A stretch of 35,719 nucleotides of DNA, from the NCBI GenBank assembly GCA_023663235.1, contig JAMPHW010000009.1:1-35719 (forward strand), in the 5' to 3' direction. Of this stretch, positions 1 to 6,914 are shown in pieces. The DNA is from Ruminococcus sp. (GTDB lineage: Bacteria > Bacillota_I > Bacilli_A > RF39 > UBA660). Numbering within the stretch: the first letter of the stretch is position 1; each line of letters begins with the position of its first letter. A program made the translations under genes and the position numbers. Below the pieces are notes generated by a model. It saw only the letters and a program-made list of their open reading frames with translations. It made no database searches and was not told the DNA's origin.

Positions 1-341
1 TATTTATTAAAAATTGGCCTAAAGATATCAAAGCCTTTTATATGAAACTAAATCCTGATGGTAAAACTGTTGCCGCTGTCGATTTAGAAGTTCCAGGTGC
101 AGGTGAGCTTATGGGTGGCTCTCAAAGAGAAGAAAACTACGATAAATTAGTAGCCAGAATGAAAGAAATGAATATGGATAGTACCAGTATGGATTGGTAT
201 TTAAACTTGAGAAAATATGGTGGCTGTGAACATTCTGGTTTCGGTATGGGTTTTGAAAGATTACTTATATATTTAACAGGCGTTGATAATATTCGTGATG
301 TCATTCCATATCCTAGAACTCCAGGTAACTGTGAATATTAG
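1..341 (+). CDS. asnS: Asparaginyl-tRNA synthetase, C-terminal part (5' truncated by window edge)
   Basis: Class II aminoacyl-tRNA synthetase that charges tRNA(Asn) with asparagine in the cytoplasm. The reading frame is open from base 3, so the gene begins outside the window and only about 112 C-terminal residues are seen. Visible family signatures are PKDIKAFYM, the GGSQRE motif, the LRKYG segment and class II motif 3 in GFGMGFERL, followed by the typical C-terminus [13 protein letters not shown]. AsnRS and LysRS/AspRS share motif 3, but GGSQREE plus the PRTPGN ending favours AsnRS. gatC starts 9 bases after the stop, so asnS is probably in one operon with gatCAB. With AsnRS present, GatCAB in this organism most likely serves Gln-tRNA(Gln) formation (inference). 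Confidence 0.93.
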   Translation, partial: FIKNWPKDIKAFYMKLNPDGKTVAAVDLEVPGAGELMGGSQREENYDKLVARMKEMNMDSTSMDWYLNLRKYGGCEHSGFGMGFERLLIYLTGVDNIRDVIPYPRTPGNCEY

Positions 342-349
342 AGGTTATA

Positions 350-646
350 ATGAAAAGTTTTACAAAAGAAATGGTTGATGACTACGCAAATAAATTATTA
401 ATTGGCTTAACTCCTGAAGAAAACCAAATGGTTTTAGACGAATTTGAAGTGATTGATAAAACTATAAATATGATAAACCAAATAGAAGGAATAGAAAAAA
501 TAGAACCAATGACCCATTGTTTAGATGATTTAGAAGTCACTTTAAGAGAGGATATAGCTGAACCATCCATTCCTGTAGAAGAAGCCTTAAAAAATGCTGG
601 GGCTAAAGAAGGAAGAGAAATTGAAGTACCAAAGGTGGTGGATTAG
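350..646 (+). CDS. gatC: Asp/Glu-tRNA amidotransferase subunit C
   Basis: Small subunit of the GatCAB amidotransferase, which converts Glu-tRNA(Gln) (or Asp-tRNA(Asn)) to the amide form. At 98 residues it has the usual size. The N-terminal helix pair with LTPEE, then the MINQIEGI and THCLDDLEVTLRED segments, match the GatC pattern in which the extended C-terminal half wraps around the GatA-GatB interface. It is preceded by GAGGTT 4 bases before the ATG. Its stop codon is immediately followed by the gatA start without a gap, a sign of translational coupling. The gene order gatC-gatA-gatB supports the call independently of the sequence. Confidence 0.92.
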   Translation: MKSFTKEMVDDYANKLLIGLTPEENQMVLDEFEVIDKTINMINQIEGIEKIEPMTHCLDDLEVTLREDIAEPSIPVEEALKNAGAKEGREIEVPKVVD

Positions 647-2095
647 ATGAATAAAAGTATTTTAGAACTTCATGAACTATTAAAAGAAAATAAAATAACT
701 AGTGAAGAGTTATTACAAGAATGTTTAGAAAAATCACATGAAATACAAGAAAAATATAATGCCTTTGTAACAATTATTGATGATGCCAAAAGTTCTTTAG
801 TTAACGACAATCTATTATCAGGAATACCTTTTGGAGCTAAAGATAATTTATCAACCAAAGATATTTTAACTACAGGTTCATCTAATACTTTAAAAAATTA
901 CATTCCAATATATAATGCTACAGCAATTCAAAAACTGTTAGATGTCGGAGCAGTTCTTACTAATAAAACGGTTCTAGATGAATTTGGCTTAGGTGGTACA
1001 GGAACAACAGGCCATACAGGAGTGGTTAAAAACCCTTGGGATAAAACAAGAATGTGTGCTGGTTCTAGCGCTGGCTCTGCTTGCGCCGTAGCTGCAGGAG
1101 TTTATCCATATGCTCTTGGTAGTGATTCGGGAGATTCTATTAGGAAACCTGCCGCTTATTGTGGTATCGTAGGGTATAAGCCTACTTATGGCTTAATTTC
1201 CAGACATGGATTATTTGCTTATGCAAGTTCTTTAGATCATGTTGGTGTTTTTACAAGAAGCGTTTTAGATGCTGCCATTGTAACAGATGTAATGAAAGGC
1301 CAAGATCCTAAAGATATGACTACTTGGGATTCTAGTAATCTAAATTTACAAAAAGCTTTAACGGGTAATGTTAAAAACAAAAAATTATTTTATATAAAAG
1401 AATTATGTGACATTAATAATTATAAAAATCCTAGTGAAACCTTAAAAAAACACTTAGAAAATTTTGAACATACTTTAAAAATATGTAGAGACTTAGGAAT
1501 AGAGATTAAAGAAGAAAGCGTTGATCAAAGAATACTAGATGCTGTTGATTCTGTTTATCTTGTAATCGCCTGTGCTGAAGCAACAAGTAATCTTTCTAAT
1601 TTAACTAGTATTATTTATGGTCCAAGAAATGATGCTAAAAATATAAATGAAATGATGATGAAACATAGAACTGAAGGTTTCTCACCTTTAATTAAAAGAC
1701 GTTTAGTAATTGGTTCATATGTTTTACAAAAAGAAAATCAGGAAAGATATTTTAAAAATGCTCAAAAGCTTAGACGATTAATTGTTGATACTATGAAGAA
1801 CTTTTTTAAAGAATATGATGGATTAATACTTCCAGTAGGAACTGGTCCAGCTAAGCATTTAGACGGTTCTTTAGATAAAGTATCTAGTGATACTATCGCT
1901 TTAGATGAACATTTACAAATTGGTAACTTTGGTGGTTTTCCCTCAATTACCATTCCGAACGGTTTTATTGATAATTTACCAGTTGGGGTTAATATAACTG
2001 GCAATTGCTACGATGATGAAAATGTTTTAAATATAGCTTATGCTTTAGAAACCAAAATGCCTTATAAAGGTCAAATTGCTAAGGAGGTGGAATGA
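647..2095 (+). CDS. gatA: Asp/Glu-tRNA amidotransferase subunit A
   Basis: Amidase-signature subunit that hydrolyses glutamine and supplies ammonia to GatB. The Ser-cisSer-Lys triad can be placed as Lys65 (PFGAKDN), Ser140 (CAGSSAGS) and Ser164 (SGDSIRKP). The spacings of 75 and 24 residues equal those of Staphylococcus aureus GatA (79/154/178). One oddity is GDSIR where most GatA have GGSIR, so an acidic residue sits next to the nucleophile. At 482 residues it is full length. The start follows the gatC stop directly, and an internal AAGGAGGTGG near its 3' end serves as the ribosome binding site of gatB, whose ATG overlaps this gene's stop as ATGA. Confidence 0.96.
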   Translation: MNKSILELHELLKENKITSEELLQECLEKSHEIQEKYNAFVTIIDDAKSSLVNDNLLSGIPFGAKDNLSTKDILTTGSSNTLKNYIPIYNATAIQKLLDVGAVLTNKTVLDEFGLGGTGTTGHTGVVKNPWDKTRMCAGSSAGSACAVAAGVYPYALGSDSGDSIRKPAAYCGIVGYKPTYGLISRHGLFAYASSLDHVGVFTRSVLDAAIVTDVMKGQDPKDMTTWDSSNLNLQKALTGNVKNKKLFYIKELCDINNYKNPSETLKKHLENFEHTLKICRDLGIEIKEESVDQRILDAVDSVYLVIACAEATSNLSNLTSIIYGPRNDAKNINEMMMKHRTEGFSPLIKRRLVIGSYVLQKENQERYFKNAQKLRRLIVDTMKNFFKEYDGLILPVGTGPAKHLDGSLDKVSSDTIALDEHLQIGNFGGFPSITIPNGFIDNLPVGVNITGNCYDDENVLNIAYALETKMPYKGQIAKEVE

Positions 2096-3525
2096 TTTTG
2101 AAAAAACAAATCGCTGTAATTGGACTTGAAATGCACTGTGAAATGAAAAGCAATTCAAAAGTGTTTTCTAGTTCTCTAAATTCTTATAATGAAACACCTA
2201 ATAGTAATATTTCACTTTTAGATATGGCTTTTCCTGGAACTCTTCCTGTAGTAAATAAAAAATGTGTTAAGGATGCTTTAAAAGTAAGCTTAGCACTTAA
2301 TTGTACCCAACCAGAATATATGTATTTTGATCGTAAAAATTATTATTATCCTGATTTACCTAAGGGTTATCAAATTACCCAAATGGAAAGTCCTGTAGGA
2401 ATAAATGGTAAAATTGAAATAGAAGTAAACAATAAATTAATTCCGGTTTTAATTCACGATGTCCATTTAGAAGAAGATACTGCTAGTCTAGATCACTATT
2501 TTGATACATCAACTATCGATTATAATAGATGTGGTGTACCTTTACTTGAACTTGTAACAGAACCCTGTTTTCATTCATCTTTAGAAGCAGTATCTTTTAT
2601 GGAACATATGATAGAAATTTATCGTTATATGGGTATAAGTGATGCTGATACTAAAAGAGGAGAGATTAGATGTGATGTTAATGTTTCAATAATGGATGAA
2701 GATGCTACAGAATATGGAACAAGAGTCGAAGTAAAAAATGTTAATTCTATAAGTGGCGTTCATGATACAATAGAATATGAAATAAAAAGACAAACAGAAT
2801 TAAAAGAACTTGGCAGATATAATGAAGTTGATCAAGAGACTAGAAGATGGGATGAAGAAAGCGGAACAACTATTAGAATGCGAAGCAAAGTAGATGCTAT
2901 TGATTATAAGTATTTTGTAGAGCCTAACATTCCTAAATATAGAATTACTAAGGAGTGGTTAAACGAAATAAAAAATGAAATTCCAATACTTCATTTAGAA
3001 AGAAAATATGACTATATAAATAATTATGGCTTAAATAACTATGATGCGACTGTTTTAGTTAAAGAAAAAGGCATTTCTGATTACTTTGAAGAGTGCTTAA
3101 AAGAAAAGATTGATGCTAAAACCGCTGCTAATTGGATTACTACCCAAATTTTAGGCTACATTAATAAAAACAATCTCTCAATTAATGATATTTTTATAAC
3201 TCCAAAACGTCTAAAAGAACTAGTAACAGAAATAGATAAAGGTACAATTAGTTCTAAACAAGCTAAAGAAATTTTTGTTAAAGCCTTAGAAGAACATCAA
3301 GAAATTAAGAGTTATATTAGCAAAGACAACGCTCAAATTAGTGATGATGAAAAATTAACTAAGATTATTGATGAGATAATATCTCGCAGTGAAGAACAAG
3401 TTACTGCTTACAAAAATGGTAAAACGAATCTTTTTGATTATTTTGTAGGTCAAGTTATGAAAGAAACAAAAGGAAAAGCGAATCCTACTTTAACTAAAGA
3501 AATATTAAATTCTAAGTTAAACTAA
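2092..3525 (+). CDS. gatB: Asp/Glu-tRNA amidotransferase subunit B
   Basis: Kinase/amidotransferase subunit that phosphorylates the misacylated Glu (or Asp) on tRNA and accepts ammonia channelled from GatA. The N-terminal catalytic part shows IGLEMHCEMK, FPGTLPVVN and YYYPDLPKGYQITQ, all GatB hallmarks. The central EVKNVNS and RRWDEESGTT segments follow. The last ~150 residues form the helical plus YqeY-like tRNA-binding tail, ending KGKANPTLTKEIL. At 477 residues it is complete. It overlaps gatA by 4 bases and is the last gene of the operon: a good intrinsic terminator begins 10 bases after the stop. Confidence 0.96.
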   Translation: MILKKQIAVIGLEMHCEMKSNSKVFSSSLNSYNETPNSNISLLDMAFPGTLPVVNKKCVKDALKVSLALNCTQPEYMYFDRKNYYYPDLPKGYQITQMESPVGINGKIEIEVNNKLIPVLIHDVHLEEDTASLDHYFDTSTIDYNRCGVPLLELVTEPCFHSSLEAVSFMEHMIEIYRYMGISDADTKRGEIRCDVNVSIMDEDATEYGTRVEVKNVNSISGVHDTIEYEIKRQTELKELGRYNEVDQETRRWDEESGTTIRMRSKVDAIDYKYFVEPNIPKYRITKEWLNEIKNEIPILHLERKYDYINNYGLNNYDATVLVKEKGISDYFEECLKEKIDAKTAANWITTQILGYINKNNLSINDIFITPKRLKELVTEIDKGTISSKQAKEIFVKALEEHQEIKSYISKDNAQISDDEKLTKIIDEIISRSEEQVTAYKNGKTNLFDYFVGQVMKETKGKANPTLTKEILNSKLN

Positions 3526-3535
3526 ATTAGAATCC

Positions 3536-3562
3536 AAGATTAGATTTATTTCTAGTCTTTTT
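3536..3562 (+). terminator. Intrinsic terminator of the gatCAB operon
   Basis: A 9-bp stem AAGATTAGA / TCTAGTCTT (one G-U pair) with loop TTTATT runs into a T-tract. It sits just after gatB and before the promoter of the next gene. Confidence 0.75.
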
Positions 3563-3573
3563 AATTGTTTAGA

Positions 3574-3602
3574 TTGACAAATAAATGTTCGCGTGATATA
3601 AT
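3574..3602 (+). promoter_or_regulatory. SigA promoter for the following secreted protein
   Basis: Consensus TTGACA, a 17-base spacer and TATAAT, with TG one base before the -10 (TGATATAAT). This is one of the strongest promoters in the window. Predicted transcription start is near 3609, giving a leader of about 70 bases in which I see no known riboswitch. Confidence 0.8.
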
Positions 3603-3679
3603 TTTTTTATCAGTAAGAGGAGAATTCTAAATTATCATAAGAAAAATATTACGAATATATAATAAAAAGGAGGTTTAAA

Positions 3680-4660
3680 ATGTCTAATAAAGCTAAAAAT
3701 ATTTTAATTGGCGGTTTAATTGTTCTTTTAGTTATTGCTGGAATAATTATTTTTGTTTTAATAACTAATAGTAATAGTAAAGAATTAAATATTACAGGTG
3801 AAGTTCTTATTAGCGATAGTAATTATATTATCTTAAAAAGCGGAACTAATGATTATTTAATAAATAACATTAAAGGTACTTATAATATTGGTGATAAAAT
3901 AAAGGTTAGTTATAAAGAAAAAGATTTAGACAAAAAAGGTAGTCCATATAATTTGCAAATATCTGATGAAGAATTAGTAGAAGCTGCTAAAGAAAACAAT
4001 AGTGATGATTCAATTGATAATAACACTAACTTAAACGATGATAACGATGGCTTACTAAATAATAGTATTACTAATACCAATAACAATTTTAATACAACTA
4101 ATAAAGATAATATTATCTCTAATGAAAATAATAGTAGTAATAAAATACCTACAAATAATTTTAATAATAATGAGTCGCTTAATGGTGATACAGAGATAAT
4201 AAATTATTTTAATGATTTAGATACTGAATTTAAATCTGGCAATATTAAAGAAAGTTTAAAATCGGGATTTGTAACAGTTGTTGACTTTCTTTTCTATAAT
4301 GGCACAATAAAAGGCCATACATTTAATGAATTATCAAATAATGCTAAATTAAAAGTTTTATCACTTGCTTTATATTTTGATAGTAAAATTGATACATATT
4401 TTCCTGGTTATAAAGAGAGTATTAGTAACAGTGTTAATAAAGTTTATACAAACGTTAAAGAAAAAATTGTAACCACTTATCTTACCATTACAACTAATAT
4501 ATGTAGTAGTAATCCTACTTTATGCGAAGAAGCTAAAAATAATTTTGCTAGCTTAAAAACTAATTTTGGTTTAACGTGGAGTTTAATAAAAGACATTGCT
4601 GGTGATGGTATAAATAATTTAAAGAATTGGTATGAAATCTGGGCTAGTAGATTTATATAA
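3680..4660 (+). CDS. Membrane-anchored extracytoplasmic protein of unknown function
   Basis: I do not recognise a named family over the full 326 residues. Visible parts in order: a short basic N-terminus and one membrane segment (about 9-29); a compact beta-rich stretch (36-96) reading TGEVLISDSNYIILKSG through IGDKIKVSYKE, which resembles an OB-type fold like DUF3221/YobA; an Asn/Asp/Ser-rich low-complexity linker (105-168); and a mostly helical C-terminal domain (170-326) with two cysteines (275, 282) that could form a disulfide. The lack of a lipobox suggests an uncleaved anchor. Ribosome binding site AAGGAGG lies 8 bases before the ATG. It has its own strong promoter and lies next to another Asn-rich exported protein, so both likely act at the cell surface. 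Confidence 0.7.
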   Translation: MSNKAKNILIGGLIVLLVIAGIIIFVLITNSNSKELNITGEVLISDSNYIILKSGTNDYLINNIKGTYNIGDKIKVSYKEKDLDKKGSPYNLQISDEELVEAAKENNSDDSIDNNTNLNDDNDGLLNNSITNTNNNFNTTNKDNIISNENNSSNKIPTNNFNNNESLNGDTEIINYFNDLDTEFKSGNIKESLKSGFVTVVDFLFYNGTIKGHTFNELSNNAKLKVLSLALYFDSKIDTYFPGYKESISNSVNKVYTNVKEKIVTTYLTITTNICSSNPTLCEEAKNNFASLKTNFGLTWSLIKDIAGDGINNLKNWYEIWASRFI

Positions 4661-4672
4661 ACATAATATAAA

Positions 4673-4701
4673 TTGACATTTAAGGGCTATAAAGTTATAC
4701 T
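4673..4701 (+). promoter_or_regulatory. SigA promoter for the CAP-domain protein
   Basis: TTGACA, a 17-base spacer and TATACT. The leader to the ATG is short (about 15 bases) and contains ATAGGAG as ribosome binding site. Confidence 0.75.
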
Positions 4702-4722
4702 AACTAATAGATAGGAGTTTAT

Positions 4723-5874
4723 ATGAAGAAAAAAGTCATCATAATAATAGGGATAGTTTCAGTTGCGTTAGCCATTGGAGGAACTATATATTTTTTAAAT
4801 AGCAAGTCAAAATCTAGTGATGAAAACAAAAATAACAATAACAACGTTAATGAGACCATAATAGATGAAAATAATGATTTAGAAGTATTATCAAGTATTG
4901 AAAAAGCACTTGGAGATACTAAACCAACCCTTATTGATTTTAATGTTGATATCGATGGAGAATTAAAGATTTATTTTAATGATACTATATATGAAGAAGA
5001 CACATTAAATAAAATTGGCACTTATGAAGTTGTAATTACTGTTGATGATAAGGAATATAATTCAAAAATAGTAGTAAGTGATAAAGAAGCACCGACTTTA
5101 AAATTAAAAGATATCAAAATTAAAGAGGGTAGTTCTTATAAACTAAAAGATTTTGTTGAAAGTTGTAATGATAATAGTAAAGAAGATTGTGATTTAGCTT
5201 TTGTTAAAAGTGAAATGAGTAAATATACTAAAGCTGGAAACTATGACATTGAAATAAAAGCAACAGACAAAAGTGGAAATGAAAAAATAAAAAAAGCTAA
5301 ACTTACAATTAGCGAAAATAAAACAACTTCTGAAAACACCAATAATAACCAAAATAATAGCACAAACAATAACAGCCAAAATACGTCAACTACTAATAAT
5401 AATCAGAACAATAATGCAAATAATAACACAACGAATAATAATACAAGTAAAGACAAAATAACAGAAGCTGGAAAATTAGTTAATTCAAATTCTTCTCAAG
5501 TTAATGCAGTTATTGCAGAAACAAATAAAATCAGAGAAGAATTAGGCTTAGCACCTTTAACATATTCAGCAAGTTTAACTAAAGCTGCCATGTATCGAGC
5601 TTTAGAAATATCAGAGAGTGGTGTTTCTCACACAAGACCTGATGGTACTAAATTTTCTACAGTTTTTAAAGAATTAGGAATAAGTTATACATCAGTAGGC
5701 GAAAACCTTGCTGCAGGGCGTTCAAATGCCACAACTACAGTAAATGATTGGAAAGGATCTTCTGGACATTATGCAAATATAGTAGATACAAAATTTACTA
5801 AAATAGGTGTTGGATATGTTTACGTTCCTGGTTTACAATATAAATATTATTGGGTACAATTATTTTCTAATTAA
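4723..5874 (+). CDS. Exported CAP (SCP/PR1-like) domain protein with Ig-like module
   Basis: A 383-residue surface protein. Residues 4-25 form a signal anchor, followed by an acidic Asn-rich spacer. Residues about 68-197 look like bacterial Ig-like (DUF5011-type) sandwich material, with KIGTYEVVITVDD and KAGNYDIEIKATDKSGN, and a likely disulfide Cys148-Cys156. Residues 200-245 are an Asn/Thr low-complexity linker. Residues 256-383 are a CAP domain with the conserved cavity residues visible: His303 (SHTRPDG), Glu327 (VGENLA) and His349 (GHYANI), then KIGVGY. Bacterial CAP proteins of this YkwD-like type are secreted. Their biochemical role is generally unresolved, so only location and fold are claimed. 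Confidence 0.88.
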   Translation: MKKKVIIIIGIVSVALAIGGTIYFLNSKSKSSDENKNNNNNVNETIIDENNDLEVLSSIEKALGDTKPTLIDFNVDIDGELKIYFNDTIYEEDTLNKIGTYEVVITVDDKEYNSKIVVSDKEAPTLKLKDIKIKEGSSYKLKDFVESCNDNSKEDCDLAFVKSEMSKYTKAGNYDIEIKATDKSGNEKIKKAKLTISENKTTSENTNNNQNNSTNNNSQNTSTTNNNQNNNANNNTTNNNTSKDKITEAGKLVNSNSSQVNAVIAETNKIREELGLAPLTYSASLTKAAMYRALEISESGVSHTRPDGTKFSTVFKELGISYTSVGENLAAGRSNATTTVNDWKGSSGHYANIVDTKFTKIGVGYVYVPGLQYKYYWVQLFSN

Positions 5875-5920
5875 AAAAGTGTAAACTTAATGTTTATGTA
5901 TGTATAAAAAAATATAAATA

Positions 5921-5929
5921 TGATATAAT
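5921..5929 (+). promoter_or_regulatory. Extended -10 promoter of the 6S-like RNA
   Basis: TGATATAAT. The hexamer 17 bases upstream (TGTATA) is a poor -35 box. The predicted start at about 5936 coincides with the 5' end of the closing stem of the RNA. Confidence 0.6.
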
Positions 5930-5935
5930 ATAAAT

Positions 5936-6111
5936 ACCTAGAGAAATAGTTTATTTTACATAAAACCGACTATGAGATAATTTAGGGAGAATAATTATAC
6001 GTGGAGTTGAATGCTGGTCTTGATTTGCCAGAATCCAGAAGCGTATATGTTTCTTACCACCTGCGGGTGCGCGGGTTTTTATCGACAAATAGACTACTCT
6101 CCGGGTTTTTT
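5936..6111 (+). ncRNA. ssrS: 6S RNA candidate (RNA polymerase-binding regulatory RNA)
   Basis: No protein frame occupies this space, but its two ends pair. CCTAGAGA and TAGTTTATTT at the 5' side pair with AAATAGACTA and TCTCCGGG at the 3' side, followed by a T-tract. TAAAACC/GGGTTTTTA extends the closing stem. The apical part folds as TATACG-TGGA-CTGG with CCAG-TCCA-CGTATA. Between lies an asymmetric open region with a small hairpin CACC-TGCG-GGTG on its 3' side. Closing stem, central bubble and interrupted apical stem over about 175 nt is the 6S layout. Context agrees: in B. subtilis the 6S-1 gene bsrA lies directly upstream of yrvM (tcdA), as here. 6S RNA mimics an open promoter and sequesters the sigma-A holoenzyme. 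Not confirmed with a covariance model. Confidence 0.72.
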
Positions 6112-6114
6112 ATT

Positions 6115-6123
6115 TGTTATAAT
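6115..6123 (+). promoter_or_regulatory. Extended -10 promoter of tcdA
   Basis: TGTTATAAT directly after the T-tract of the 6S-like RNA. A start near 6130 leaves a very short leader and argues for the second in-frame ATG as the true tcdA start. Confidence 0.5.
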
Positions 6124-6139
6124 ATAAATGGTGATATAT

Positions 6140-6811
6140 ATGTATGATAGATTGATTCCCTTAATTGGCGAAGAAAATTTAAAGAAGATAAAAAAAGCAA
6201 GGGTTTTGTTAGTTGGTGTTGGAGGAGTAGGGGGATTTACACTTGAAGCTTTAGTTAGAAGTGGTTTTCAAAATATTACCATAATAGATGGTGATGTTAT
6301 TGCAGAATCTAACTTAAATAGACAGATTATAGCTACAACTAATAATATAAATGAGAAAAAAGTAGAAGTTGCTAAAAAAAGAGCTTTAGATATAAATCCA
6401 AAAATTGAAATTAATACTATAGATGTATTTTTAACTAATGATAATTTTAGCTTTTATGTAAAAGAGAAATATGACTATATAATTGATGCCTGTGATGATA
6501 TAAAAATTAAAATTTTATTGATTAAATATGCTAAAAATCATAATATAAGAATTATAAGCTGTCTTGGAACTGGTCGTAAATTAAAGCCTCGTGAAATTGA
6601 AATAACCCATTTAAATAAAACCTTTAATGATCCTTTAGCCAAAAAGCTTCGTTATGAGCTTCGTAAAGAAAATATAACTTTAGATATTCCCGTTTTGTTT
6701 AGTAAAGAAATAGCTAAAGATACCAATAATATTGTTGCATCTGCTATATTTGTTCCAAGCGTTGCTGGTATTACTATCGCACATTATATTTTTAATGATA
6801 TTATAAATTAA
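6140..6811 (+). CDS. tcdA: tRNA threonylcarbamoyladenosine dehydratase (E1-like, ThiF family)
   Basis: ATP-dependent enzyme that cyclises t6A at position 37 of ANN-decoding tRNAs to ct6A. At 223 residues it opens with DRLIPLIGEENL, typical of TcdA/YrvM. The nucleotide-binding GVGGVGG (26-32), the SNLNRQI adenylation segment, YIIDACDD, and the TcdA-specific LNKTFNDPLAKKLR follow. ThiF and MoeB share the fold but not this last segment. An ATG 12 bases upstream is in frame, but it would lie before the predicted transcription start. The chosen ATG has GGTGAT 4 bases ahead. The gene is monocistronic and follows the 6S-like RNA, the same arrangement as yrvM in B. subtilis. Confidence 0.9.
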   Translation: MYDRLIPLIGEENLKKIKKARVLLVGVGGVGGFTLEALVRSGFQNITIIDGDVIAESNLNRQIIATTNNINEKKVEVAKKRALDINPKIEINTIDVFLTNDNFSFYVKEKYDYIIDACDDIKIKILLIKYAKNHNIRIISCLGTGRKLKPREIEITHLNKTFNDPLAKKLRYELRKENITLDIPVLFSKEIAKDTNNIVASAIFVPSVAGITIAHYIFNDIIN

Positions 6812-6869
6812 TTTACTTGTCTAAATTATGTCAAATTTTTAAGTATAAGTATAATATAATAATTAATTT

Positions 6870-6878
6870 TGATATAAT
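6870..6878 (+). promoter_or_regulatory. Extended -10 promoter of ppdK
   Basis: TGATATAAT, 36 bases before the ATG. No convincing -35 box at the expected distance. Further TATAAT copies lie at 6850 and 6855 in the same A+T-rich stretch. Confidence 0.5.
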
Positions 6879-6914
6879 TACTTTATGACCATAATATTTA
6901 AAGGAGGCAAAAAT

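Noticed and set aside
6885-6914. Upstream ATG for ppdK
   Set aside because: The extra residues are encoded by the ribosome binding site region, and H455/C831 numbering fits the later ATG exactly.
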